61,061 nt of DNA, taken from NCBI GenBank assembly GCA_028285035.1, contig JANQQF010000191.1:1-61061 (forward strand), written 5' to 3'. The notes under the pieces were generated by a model. The model searched no databases, was not told the origin of the DNA, and saw only the letters and a list, made by a program, of their open reading frames with translations. Positions within the stretch are counted from its first letter, which is position 1. Each line of letters begins with the position of its first letter. Positions 52,434 through 60,676 of this stretch are shown here, in pieces. The position numbers were made by a program, and so were the translations under genes. This DNA is from Phycisphaerae bacterium. Lineage in GTDB: Bacteria; Chloroflexota; Anaerolineae; 4572-78; J111.

Positions 52434-52526
52434 TTTAATCCTCTTAATCTATCAGTAAGCAACTAATTCCAGAAAATGAGAAGACCGACAACTAGCCTTC
52501 TACAAAAAGAAAGAAACTTTGAGCTA

Positions 52527-52627
52527 TGTCATACCCAAATGGTTTTATGCTATGGAAACCATAGCCGGCATCCACCGTTTGTTGCTCCCGATCAGTGGAT
52601 ACTCGACAACTTCATTCGGGTATGACA
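52527..52627. repeat. Dispersed palindromic repeat P, copy 3
   Basis: This is the best-preserved copy: GTCATACCC at the left end and GGGTATGAC at the right form a perfect 9-bp terminal inverted repeat, and an inner TATGGAAACCATA is itself palindromic. It is homologous to 21959-22060 and, in part, to 19797-19893. Confidence 0.65.
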
Positions 52628-52727
52628 CAAGCCAGCTCAGCTCTTAGGAGAAGCATCGTGCCGTATGCATCGAAGAAGGTGTACAAACGCTTGAGACTGC
52701 AAACCGAAGCAGTCTCAAGTTGACGAT

Positions 52728-53285
52728 CTATTGGAGGTTAAACTTAACCTTTAAGACGGTCATATCCCCTTGACCTTTCTCCAAAAGCGCTTCAGCATCA
52801 CCGCTCCATGGAAACAAAACCAAAGACTTATCTGAATATTCTTGATTGAAGCTACCTTCTGCAAGATTGAGCTGAACAAGACGGTTTATATAAGAAGGAG
52901 TTTCACTCGAAATCATAAATCCGTATTCCTCGTCAGAGCTAATTTCGATGTCATTGTCAGTCGTATCAAAAATGTGACCGTCTGAAAGTAAGTCCATCGC
53001 TTCATCCCGAATAGGAACGTGCTTGGCAAATCTCTCATCACCTACTAGCTTCTCATGTCCGTTAACCTCAGGCCATTGTGAAATAGCTCCCTGGGTTGGC
53101 TTAACACCAGCTACATTTGAAGCAAGGACGGCAAATGTAGCTAACTGCTGTGAACCGTATTCAGCAATAACTGGTGCGACAAGGGGAAAGTATTCCGCAA
53201 ATACCTGATGTTCTTTTCCTTCTATTACGTTTCCAAATGCAAATTCAAGCTTCGTATCTTTAGTTAGCTTTAAAACAGTATTCAT
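52728..53285 (-). CDS. Hypothetical protein (185 aa)
   Basis: I do not recognise the family. This soluble acidic protein has MNTVLKLTKDTKLEFAFGNV, then FAEYFPLVAPVIAEYGSQQL and FAVLASNVAGVKPTQGAISQW, a possible alpha/beta ferredoxin-like unit like those of DUF1330/EthD small proteins, and a second part (DEAMDLLSDGHIFDTT, YGFMISSETP). AAGGAG lies before the ATG. Its upstream region contains repeat Q and a GGGGATGACATC motif at about 53527 that resembles the MalT-like boxes at 57837. Confidence 0.6.
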   Translation of the reverse strand: MNTVLKLTKDTKLEFAFGNVIEGKEHQVFAEYFPLVAPVIAEYGSQQLATFAVLASNVAGVKPTQGAISQWPEVNGHEKLVGDERFAKHVPIRDEAMDLLSDGHIFDTTDNDIEISSDEEYGFMISSETPSYINRLVQLNLAEGSFNQEYSDKSLVLFPWSGDAEALLEKGQGDMTVLKVKFNLQ

Positions 53286-53331
53286 TAATATTGCTCCTTT
53301 TGGCTATTCATTTGAGTTCGACGTTAGATTG

Positions 53332-53437
53332 ATGTCATTTCGAACGGAGTGGAGCACAGAGAGAAATCTTCATGTTCGGGGCTTGAATTGCCCCCGAGTC
53401 AAAAGATTTCTCCTCCTTCGTCGCCGAAATGACATCC
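53332..53437. repeat. Dispersed palindromic repeat Q, copy 2
   Basis: The element opens GATGTCATTTCGAACGGAG and closes GTCGCCGAAATGACATC, with an inner GAAATCTT/AAGATTTC stem and CGGGGC/GCCCCC. It shares ends and layout with 22108-22236. It lies between the MalT-like regulator and the 185-aa hypothetical. Confidence 0.65.
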
Positions 53438-53574
53438 GTACTTTTCGTCAAGTTCGTAATTTCCAAATGCCCTCTTAGGGTCTTCAAGTGCATAACTGTT
53501 AGTAGTATATGAGGTCGTTTGGGGAGATGTCATCCCCAATTTTGGGGTGTTTGTTGGGGTAATTGTGGGAGGTA

Positions 53575-56331
53575 TTACAGCAATCCCAGTTGCTTGGCGC
53601 GGTGAATCGCTTCCACACGGCTATGGACGCCGAGTTTGCTATAGACATACTTTGTATACGAGCGGATGGTGCTGACAGACACGACCATTTCGCTCGCAAT
53701 TTCAGCGGGGGAGAGTTCGGTTGCCAGCAAGCGAAGGGTTTGCAATTCACGTTTGGTGAGCGGTTCGGTGAGCGGTTGGGTGAACTTAGAGGTTGCAGGC
53801 ATGTCCACCGCAATGGTTGGGGTTAAGGTGACAGTTGGCGTCTCTTCCCCTACGTCAGAGGCGGCCAATAGTTTGGCGATATAAATCGGCGCGATACCTT
53901 GGGATGCCACATGCTTTAGCAGCTTAACCATTGCAGCACCCTCATCGATAAAGATGCGCACAAACCCCTCTGGTTCAGCCAAGATGATCGCCTCTTCCAG
54001 TGTGGTAACAGCCTGGGAATGCTTGCCTTGCGCCTGATGGGCAAGCGCCTGGAGTATCTTAACTTCGATAACCCGCGCCCCGCGTGCACCAACCTCGGCC
54101 TCGTGGAGAAGACGTTCGAGGAGAACCAATGCTTCATCTGGTTTACTTTGTACGATGAGTAGACGAGCAAAAACCAGATAATCACGCTCAACAAGATAAC
54201 TAAGTTCATCATCGACCCCCAGTCCCTTGCTTTTGGCCCAGTAGGTCGCCGCAGGCACGTTGCCCAGGGCCAGCCACAGATGCGCCTGCGAGGCCGCCAG
54301 GCGAGCCGTCGGATAGGGCATTGGCTTACCCACAACGAGCGCTTCCATCTCCTGCAAAAGAGTGAGCACACCCTCTGTATCGCCTTGGGCCAGCTTGATC
54401 CAGGCCAGACTGATGAGGCCTTTCAGCGTGACCACAGTCCAGGTTTCAAAGGGCCGACAGAGGTCGATACCCGTCTGTAAGTCGACTGCTGCTCCATCCA
54501 AATCATTCCATTCGCGCCGTACCTCACCCATACCGATATAGGCCATACCCGCCGCAGGCCCTTGCTGTAACGCTTGGAATTGGGTCAATCCCTGAAACCG
54601 TCCTTGGGCCTGATGTAACTGACCCTGTACCCACAAAACCTCAATCAGATGGGCGGTAATCAAGAGCGTGATATAATCGTTGCCAGCCGTGCGATTTAAG
54701 GCAATACTCTCGGCATAGGTTTGGCTTGCCTCGCCCAGGTTGCCAATGCTGTCATAGATGGCGCCCAGCAGATAGAGTATTTCCACACGTGTCTTTAGAT
54801 CCTCAGGGGCATGTTCCAGAGCCCGCTGACTGAGAGCAATCGCTTGGGCAGCATCGCCACGCCGCCGCGCTAGGTTGGCGCGTAGTATATCGACATTGGT
54901 TAGGACCTTTTGCGCTTCGACCGCGTCAATCTCAAAGCGCTTCTCATTGATATCCTCCGCTAGCAATGCGGGATTGGATGTCGATGACGCGCCTTTGGCT
55001 GACAAGAGCCGTTCGACATTTTGTAGCCAGGGTTCTATGGCCGCCTCACTGTCGTTAAAGAAGCCAAAAAGCAGCCAGGCCTGAGTAAGCGACAGCCGAG
55101 GATGAGCACGCACCATCTCTTCTGGCAAGGCATCGAACCAACTGAGCGTCAGGTTGTACTTGCCTTGCCACGTCATCGCCTCCACATGCCGCGCAATCAA
55201 GATGGCTGCCTGTGCAAAGTCGGCAGCCATCAGCGCATAGTGCACCGCTTCCTCGACGAGTTCGGCTGCCTCACACCACGCGCTGGCCTGTCGGTAGATT
55301 AGCGGCACCTGGTCAGCCATCTCTTGGTGTAGACGGGTGCGGAGCAGGTCGGCAAAGAGATGATGATAACGATACCACTGGCGCTTGTGATCCAGGGATA
55401 CCACAAACAGATTAGCCTGTCTAAGGGTCTCTAACATCGTTTGCCCATCATCACCGTTCGTCACTGCGTCGCAAAGCGCACCTGTCATGCGGTCGAGAAT
55501 GGATGTCTGCAGCAGAAATGCCCTGGTTTTCTCTGGCTGCTGGTCAAGTACCTCTTCGAGCAGATAGTCCACAATATAATCATCATCACCGGTAAATGTG
55601 GCAATGAACGCCGAGACATCTGACGCTCCCTGCATAGAAAGGGCGGCCAACTGAAGCCCCGTCGCCCAGCCCTCGGTTCGTTCGCCCAAGGCGGCGACAT
55701 TCTCTGGCGACAGATTCAGCCCAGCCACGTCATTCAGAAAAATCATTGCTTCCGAGGGGGTAAAACGCAATTCCTCAGCACGCACTTCCGTCATTTGATC
55801 GCGAGCACGCAAACGAGATAATGACAAGGGTGGATCGGCCCGGCTGGTCACAAAGATGTGCATCTGTGGCGGCAGGTGATCCAGCAGAAAGATGAACGCG
55901 TCGTGAATGGATGGGGTCTCGATGACATGGTAATCATCAAGGACGAGGCCAAGTTTGGTGGAGCGGGCCGCAATGTCATTAATCAAGGTACGTAGCAAAG
56001 ACTCGTGAGATAGCGGTTGTGGCGATTGCAGCATCTCTTGCACCCTCTGGCCAAGGGTTGGATCAATCGTCTGGAGCGCGGCAATAATGTATTGGAAAAA
56101 GCGCGTCGGATCATTATCGCCTGGGTCCAGAGAGAGCCAAGCCACGGGCAAGTCGCTCTGCTGAAGCCAGTCACTAACCAGCGTGGTTTTGCCAAAACCG
56201 GCTGGCGCACAAATGAGCGTCAGTTTGCCAGCCAAGCCTGAGTTCATTTTCTGGATCATGCGTAGACGCGGGACCAGCGTTGGTCGGACTGGCGGGATAA
56301 AGAGCTTGGTGTGCACAAGGTGATCCATCAT
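53575..56331 (-). CDS. MalT-like LuxR-family ATP-dependent regulator (LAL), 2
   Basis: This 918-aa STAND activator has Walker A APAGFGKTTLVSDW (about residues 36-49), Walker B-like LGLVLDDYHVI, an arm region, a TPR-like solenoid (about 420-830) and a C-terminal LuxR HTH (LTKRELQTLRLLATELSPAEI and on to HSRVEAIHRAKQLGLL). The open frame extends to 56505, but the family start is MMDHLVHTKLFIPP: the ATG at 56331, six bases after a TATAAT box (56343-56338), which would give a leaderless message. Direct repeats like MalT boxes at 57837-57891 make the genes around 57-59 kb candidate targets. Confidence 0.93.
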   Translation of the reverse strand: MMDHLVHTKLFIPPVRPTLVPRLRMIQKMNSGLAGKLTLICAPAGFGKTTLVSDWLQQSDLPVAWLSLDPGDNDPTRFFQYIIAALQTIDPTLGQRVQEMLQSPQPLSHESLLRTLINDIAARSTKLGLVLDDYHVIETPSIHDAFIFLLDHLPPQMHIFVTSRADPPLSLSRLRARDQMTEVRAEELRFTPSEAMIFLNDVAGLNLSPENVAALGERTEGWATGLQLAALSMQGASDVSAFIATFTGDDDYIVDYLLEEVLDQQPEKTRAFLLQTSILDRMTGALCDAVTNGDDGQTMLETLRQANLFVVSLDHKRQWYRYHHLFADLLRTRLHQEMADQVPLIYRQASAWCEAAELVEEAVHYALMAADFAQAAILIARHVEAMTWQGKYNLTLSWFDALPEEMVRAHPRLSLTQAWLLFGFFNDSEAAIEPWLQNVERLLSAKGASSTSNPALLAEDINEKRFEIDAVEAQKVLTNVDILRANLARRRGDAAQAIALSQRALEHAPEDLKTRVEILYLLGAIYDSIGNLGEASQTYAESIALNRTAGNDYITLLITAHLIEVLWVQGQLHQAQGRFQGLTQFQALQQGPAAGMAYIGMGEVRREWNDLDGAAVDLQTGIDLCRPFETWTVVTLKGLISLAWIKLAQGDTEGVLTLLQEMEALVVGKPMPYPTARLAASQAHLWLALGNVPAATYWAKSKGLGVDDELSYLVERDYLVFARLLIVQSKPDEALVLLERLLHEAEVGARGARVIEVKILQALAHQAQGKHSQAVTTLEEAIILAEPEGFVRIFIDEGAAMVKLLKHVASQGIAPIYIAKLLAASDVGEETPTVTLTPTIAVDMPATSKFTQPLTEPLTKRELQTLRLLATELSPAEIASEMVVSVSTIRSYTKYVYSKLGVHSRVEAIHRAKQLGLL

Positions 56332-56337
56332 GCACGT

Positions 56338-56343
56338 ATTATA
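56338..56343 (-). promoter_or_regulatory. -10 box of MalT-like regulator 2, leaderless
   Basis: A perfect TATAAT on the minus strand ends six bases before the first ATG at 56331. The matching -35 is poor (TTTTCC or TTGTTT further out), so an activator may be needed. Confidence 0.5.
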
Positions 56344-56540
56344 CGAGTAGGTGAACAAGGAGGAAAACAATGCTAGAGACGTTATTCTGTAACTGTCATA
56401 TGAGGTGGATGAAGCGTATGGCCGATCCCCTGTGACAGCGTCTCCCACGCACCGTAGAGACCGACTAAGCCTGACCAATCTTGGGAGAATCGCATTTACC
56501 CCCAAACCCTTCGGGCATTGGATCGATATATTTCATCTAA

Positions 56541-57128
56541 TCAAATACTTCCAATCTTTTCAGAGGTATCACTTACAGCTGCCTTAAACCTGTCTCGAAT
56601 AACAAGCGGGGACAGCGGGATAGGTGATAATTTCGGGCTACCCGGCGCGGCTTTAGCCACAATGACATGAGGGCCGGATGCGGCCAGACATTCGGTCAAG
56701 GTCTCTGTGACGGCGAGGCCCTCAACGTGGTGGACGCTTTGAATGCCAGCACCACGGGCTATGTCTGCTAAACTTGTTGCCCCAGCCGTATGGGTGGGTT
56801 GGTCGCCGGTGGAGCCATAAGACCCATTATCAATAATCACCAAAATAAAGTTCGCTGGGGCATAATTTCCGATTGTTGCGAGCGTGCCTAAATTCATCAA
56901 GACACTTCCATCCCCATCAAGGACAATGACTTTCTTTGAGGTAGAGAGGCTAAGGCCCAAGCCAATTGAAGAGGCCAAGCCCATAGAGCCTAACATATAG
57001 AAATATTGCTCAGAGTCACCCAGCGAGTAAAGCTCTTGAGAAGGAAAGCCAATGTTGCAGACGATTAACTCTTGGTCAACCATACCTGCAATGGCTTGAA
57101 TCAGTTCGTATCTACGTGGATTGTCCAT
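56541..57128 (-). CDS. comE: Sulfopyruvate decarboxylase beta subunit (ComE-like)
   Basis: This 195-aa C-terminal TPP-binding half of a thiamine-diphosphate decarboxylase has the diphosphate/Mg motif VLDGDGSVLMNLGTL (GDGS, about residues 71-85) followed by IDNGSYGSTGDQPTH, NIGFPSQELYSL and MLGSMGLASSIGLGLSL. Split alpha/beta organisation is typical of ComDE, which convert sulfopyruvate to sulfoacetaldehyde in coenzyme M or sulfonate metabolism; phosphonopyruvate decarboxylase is a close alternative. GAGGAG overlaps the end of the alpha gene, 12 bases upstream, so translation is coupled. Confidence 0.87.
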   Translation of the reverse strand: MDNPRRYELIQAIAGMVDQELIVCNIGFPSQELYSLGDSEQYFYMLGSMGLASSIGLGLSLSTSKKVIVLDGDGSVLMNLGTLATIGNYAPANFILVIIDNGSYGSTGDQPTHTAGATSLADIARGAGIQSVHHVEGLAVTETLTECLAASGPHVIVAKAAPGSPKLSPIPLSPLVIRDRFKAAVSDTSEKIGSI

Positions 57129-57140
57129 GATATTATCTCC

Positions 57141-57635
57141 TCATCGCCAGAAATAAAAATCTAATAAAGCAGCCACAGGTCGTTGGGAGGTCTGGGCATA
57201 CTTAACCAAATCCCCAACTCGGTCAACCTGGGAGCCATCACTAAAGTTGAAGGCGGGGACACCAATTGTTTCTAACAAGGGCCTGACCGTGTTGCCCATC
57301 GGTACCTGTGCTCCAACTGGCTCACCGGGCGAGCCTCGATGGCTGATGATCATAGTAATTGGCAATTGAAAATAAAGCCCCAATGAACAAAGCGAGGTCA
57401 TTGTCGTGCCTACTCCCGTATTTTGCATGACCATCACGGGCGTTTTACCGCCCAGATAGGCCCCCGCACAAACCCCTAGCCCCTCTTCCTCTCGCGTCAC
57501 CGGTACATAGGTAATCGAGGAATCTTGTTCCAACAAAGCAATTAAGCCTCCCAACAACTTACAGGGCACAGATACGAAAAAATCTGCCCCGTTATCTTTA
57601 AGCTGTTGCAAGAGTTGCTCACTGACGGTTGCCAT
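57141..57635 (-). CDS. comD: Sulfopyruvate decarboxylase alpha subunit (ComD-like)
   Basis: This 164-aa N-terminal pyrimidine-binding half of a TPP decarboxylase has FFVSVPCKLLGGLI, VTREEEGLGVCAGAYLGG (the Glu that activates thiamine), MQNTGVGTTMTSLCSL and ISHRGSPGEPVGAQVPMG, all characteristic of ComD and phosphonopyruvate decarboxylase. With the beta subunit it forms one active enzyme. AAGGAG before the ATG. First gene of the pair; divergent from the cupin-SRPBCC gene. Confidence 0.88.
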   Translation of the reverse strand: MATVSEQLLQQLKDNGADFFVSVPCKLLGGLIALLEQDSSITYVPVTREEEGLGVCAGAYLGGKTPVMVMQNTGVGTTMTSLCSLGLYFQLPITMIISHRGSPGEPVGAQVPMGNTVRPLLETIGVPAFNFSDGSQVDRVGDLVKYAQTSQRPVAALLDFYFWR

Positions 57636-57823
57636 AGATTATGTTCTCCTTGATATATTTGTTACTTTTACAGATTTAACTCTTGGAAAAGCCTACATCA
57701 CCACAGGTTGGATTCTATTCGTGATTCCAGATTTTCACTAATTGGGGTATGGGATGGCGCATATTGCTTATCTGACAGTACATAGGCTACAAGGTTGCTA
57801 TAAATTTGGCAAACACCCTGATG

Positions 57824-57906
57824 ACATCATCCCAAAACGTCATCCCCCTCTCAACTACCATGTCATCCTTTGGATGGACGACGTCATCCCCTAATGTGTC
57901 TATACT
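57824..57906 (+). promoter_or_regulatory. MalT-box-like direct repeats and promoter
   Basis: ACGTCATCCCC occurs at 57837-57847 and 57881-57891, with a variant ATGTCATCC at 57860 and ACATCATCCC at 57824. Spacing of the three main copies is 23 and 21 bp, about two helical turns. The last copy sits in the -35 region of a TATACT (57901-57906). The complement reads GGGGATGA, close to the MalT core GGATGA. The rest of the 478-bp gap holds iterated GTGATGCGTGA-type short repeats (57985-58060) and nothing coding. Confidence 0.5.
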
Positions 57907-58113
57907 GAAACCATCAAATTGAAGATACAGATTGGTGCTTGCATCATCAAGGCTCTTTCCAGGCTTCCCGTCGTATTCGTGTCATCCGTGATGCGTGATA
58001 CGTGAAGAAATCCAGAGCGACATTCACGCATCACGTTTCACGCCATTCACACGTTTTCACGGAAAACGTCGAATAGTCAATCATCAATCACAAACCAATG
58101 AACGAGAACCACT

Positions 58114-59169
58114 ATGGCACACGCAGGAAAAATCATATCAAATACAGCCGTCAAGTTTATCAAGACGGCGGCTGATACGGATGGCGAATTGTTAGAGATG
58201 GAAGCAACCTACAACACCACCGTTGATGCGGTACCCGAGCATTACCATCCGCATCAGGATGAGCATATTGAGGTGTTAGCCGGGATGGTTTCCGTCTGTA
58301 TCAAGGGTCAGGAGCGTATCTATGTCGCCGGTGAAAGCTTCGACATTCCCTGCAACATACCCCACGCTTTCCTTGGCGCCGCTGGGTGTGAAGAAGCCCA
58401 AATCCGTTGGCAAATCCGTCCGGCGCTTGACAGTGAGACTTTTTTTGAGACGGTTTATGGGCTGGGCGCAGATGGCAAAATGAAAGACACTGGTATGCCA
58501 AACATCTTCCAGTTGGCTGTCATTGCCCGAGCGTTTAAGAATGAGTTACACCTAACGAAACCATCTCGCATTATGCAGGAAATCGTATTTGGACTGCTAG
58601 CCCCCATCGGGCGGCTCTTGGGCTATCAGGCTCGTTATAAAAAATATAGTAATCTAACAAATATAAACCCGGCAATAATGTCGCAACGAAAGGATTTAAA
58701 GATGATACACTTTGAACGAACTTTAGAGATTGACGCCATGCCTGACGATGTATGGGCGATTCTTGGTAACTTCAGGCAAGTTGACGAGTTTGCCCCCGAA
58801 ATCGTATCTGTCGATGCATTGACTGATGGTGCAGACGGCGTAGGCTCAAAACGACGTAACCATTTTAAGAACGGCACCTCTTTGGTTGAAGAGATTATCG
58901 AGTGGGAGCCAGCAAAACGAAGATTTCGCCTCCAAATGTTGGACATGGACTCAATGCCGCTCCACGAAGGCTGCTCTGCGATGTCTGTTGAGCCTAGGGC
59001 TAATGGAGGATCGAAAGTTGTTTGGAACATGGATTTTCGGGTAAAGTACGGCCCCCTTGGTTGGATATTGGGCCAGACCATGATGAAAATGATGATGGGT
59101 AAGATCATCGATGGTAATCTACAGGGACTCGCCAACAAGGTTGGGTCGAATCGAACGGCAATTGCATAA
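58114..59169 (+). CDS. Cupin - SRPBCC fusion protein
   Basis: The first 115 residues of this 351-aa protein are a cupin barrel (PEHYHPHQDEHIEVLAGMVSV with His/Glu metal ligands, then GESFDIPCNIPHAFLG). A region with hydrophobic helices follows (about 120-180: FQLAVIARAFKNEL, IVFGLLAPIGRLLGY). From M197 (ATG at 58702) a complete SRPBCC domain runs to the end (FERTLEIDAMPDDVWAILG, VEEIIEWEPAKRRFRLQML, GWILGQTMMKMMMGKII). The junction is AT-rich and contains GAAAGGA nine bases before the ATG at 58702, so it looks like two genes joined in frame; the SRPBCC part may also be translated alone. Confidence 0.85.
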   Translation: MAHAGKIISNTAVKFIKTAADTDGELLEMEATYNTTVDAVPEHYHPHQDEHIEVLAGMVSVCIKGQERIYVAGESFDIPCNIPHAFLGAAGCEEAQIRWQIRPALDSETFFETVYGLGADGKMKDTGMPNIFQLAVIARAFKNELHLTKPSRIMQEIVFGLLAPIGRLLGYQARYKKYSNLTNINPAIMSQRKDLKMIHFERTLEIDAMPDDVWAILGNFRQVDEFAPEIVSVDALTDGADGVGSKRRNHFKNGTSLVEEIIEWEPAKRRFRLQMLDMDSMPLHEGCSAMSVEPRANGGSKVVWNMDFRVKYGPLGWILGQTMMKMMMGKIIDGNLQGLANKVGSNRTAIA

Positions 59170-59292
59170 ATGATCTTAAATAGCCCCCCTAACCCTCCCT
59201 CAAAGTTGGGGGAGGGAACTGGCTCTGAGTGAGGGCTGGGTAGTCACAATTTTTTATCAAAATATCACTATATACACATAAGGAGAAATATC

Positions 59293-59388
59293 ATGCGTTT
59301 TATGTTAAAAATCACTTGGAACCAAGCACCCACTGAGGAAGCAATGGCCCTTATGCCAGCCGAACAGAAAGGTCAAAACTTGGGTTAA
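59293..59388 (+). CDS. Short ORF (31 aa), possible truncated DUF3303-like remnant
   Basis: AAGGAG eight bases before the ATG and a strong terminator after the stop suggest this was or is expressed. The 31 residues begin MRFMLKITWNQAPTEEAM, resembling the N-terminus of DUF3303-type small proteins, and stop at a TAA after the first strand and helix. It could be a truncated gene or a true micropeptide. Confidence 0.4.
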   Translation: MRFMLKITWNQAPTEEAMALMPAEQKGQNLG

Positions 59389-59410
59389 TTAAGAGAACTT
59401 CCCCGTTCCA

Positions 59411-59450
59411 ACCCCGCGAAGTGGACTGACTTCGCGGGGTTTTCTTTTAG
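59411..59450 (+). terminator. Rho-independent terminator
   Basis: A perfect 12-bp stem (ACCCCGCGAAGT, 59411-59422, with 59429-59440) has a 6-nt loop and a T-run. It separates the short ORF from the convergent LtrA gene. Confidence 0.9.
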
Positions 59451-59476
59451 CATAGCAGGTTGCAGCTTTTGATCCA

Positions 59477-60676
59477 TTACGACGTGTGCGGATGTTCGGG
59501 TGCCATGACCGTCTCGTAGATATTAAAGGCGACTAGCGCCACCATAATCACCGCAATGATTACTACGAACTGTGTGGCCGTTGCACCTGTCACGAACACC
59601 CCCACGGCCACGATGACCACGGCAGAAGCAAAGTAGAGCACGACATTGATGATCTGGTTTTTTGGGGTGAGTTTATTATCCAAGCCATAATTGATCATCG
59701 CCAAGGCGACCAAGAATATGGTAATAGCGACGGTATGGAGCAAACGATACTCTTCGGTTAGCGGATCAGCGGGATGCTTTATTGTCTCGCCAAATATCTT
59801 TTTCGCAGCGACACCAAATGATACCAAAGCAGCGACTAAAAATAGGTGTCCGTATGACCAGGCCAAGGGTTTGAGGTTAGAGGATAGATCGTAAAGCTTA
59901 CCGGCTGTATCGGAAAAGTACAACCACCATAGCGCACATAATATTCCTAACCCGGACACACTAAACAAAACCTGCTCGCCCCCTAATACCGCACCTTGTG
60001 CGTCATCAAGCACCTTGACAAAAGCCTCACCCAGAACAATGATGATGAAAATGCCAAAACGCTCCACCATGTGATGGGCATCAGCCCCCCATTTTAGCAA
60101 TTGTTGTATCATCTTTGAGTTGCCAAAGAAAACAATCTCGAACGCGATGGCGACCAGCCAGCCGACCCAGTGGTACTCGGCGGGGAGTAAGAGCGACCCC
60201 AACCAAATGGCGATCCCGCCTGCAAACCCAATCATATATTGAACAGAAAATGATTTACTCTCAGGATGCGCACTGTATGATCGGATGTACATCAAGATCA
60301 GGACAAAGCGCACCAATACATAGCCCAGCGTGAACTGTACATATAAATCGCCAAAAGCCTTGCTGACACTCAGACCAATTGCCGCCACACCAAAAATCTG
60401 GATAAAGACGAGCAGTCTATGCCAAATATCATCGACCACAAACCGATTCTGATAAAAGGTTTCGCCCGTCCAAGCCCACCAAATGACAAATATCATAACC
60501 AGAAACTGACCAAAGCCGGGAAGAGTGAGGTTATCACTCAGGAAATTACCAATCTGGATCAAGGTCGCGACATAAACCAGATCATAGAATAGCTCCAGCC
60601 AGCCGACCGCACGGTCTGTGTGGCGATGGAATTTGACATTTTTAAAGTATTTAGGGGGGGTGAACAACTCTGACAT
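59477..60676 (-). CDS. ltrA: Low temperature requirement protein A (LtrA), copy 2
   Basis: This 399-aa polytopic membrane protein is identical to the copy at 28778-29980 at most positions, including HRHTDRAVGWLELFYDLVYV, QNRFVVDDIWHRLLVFIQIF and the C-terminal ETVMAPEHPHTS (one Pro shorter). Differences are mostly conservative (I/V, F/L), as expected for two functional paralogues. The 50 bases upstream of the start are also related between the copies. The function of the family is not settled. Confidence 0.93.
   Translation of the reverse strand: MSELFTPPKYFKNVKFHRHTDRAVGWLELFYDLVYVATLIQIGNFLSDNLTLPGFGQFLVMIFVIWWAWTGETFYQNRFVVDDIWHRLLVFIQIFGVAAIGLSVSKAFGDLYVQFTLGYVLVRFVLILMYIRSYSAHPESKSFSVQYMIGFAGGIAIWLGSLLLPAEYHWVGWLVAIAFEIVFFGNSKMIQQLLKWGADAHHMVERFGIFIIIVLGEAFVKVLDDAQGAVLGGEQVLFSVSGLGILCALWWLYFSDTAGKLYDLSSNLKPLAWSYGHLFLVAALVSFGVAAKKIFGETIKHPADPLTEEYRLLHTVAITIFLVALAMINYGLDNKLTPKNQIINVVLYFASAVVIVAVGVFVTGATATQFVVIIAVIMVALVAFNIYETVMAPEHPHTS

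Noticed and set aside
57985..58060. Iterated GTGATGCGTGA / TCACGCATCACG sequence
   Set aside because: It is a small low-complexity inverted repeat without defined unit length. It looks like repeat decay and not a regulatory site.
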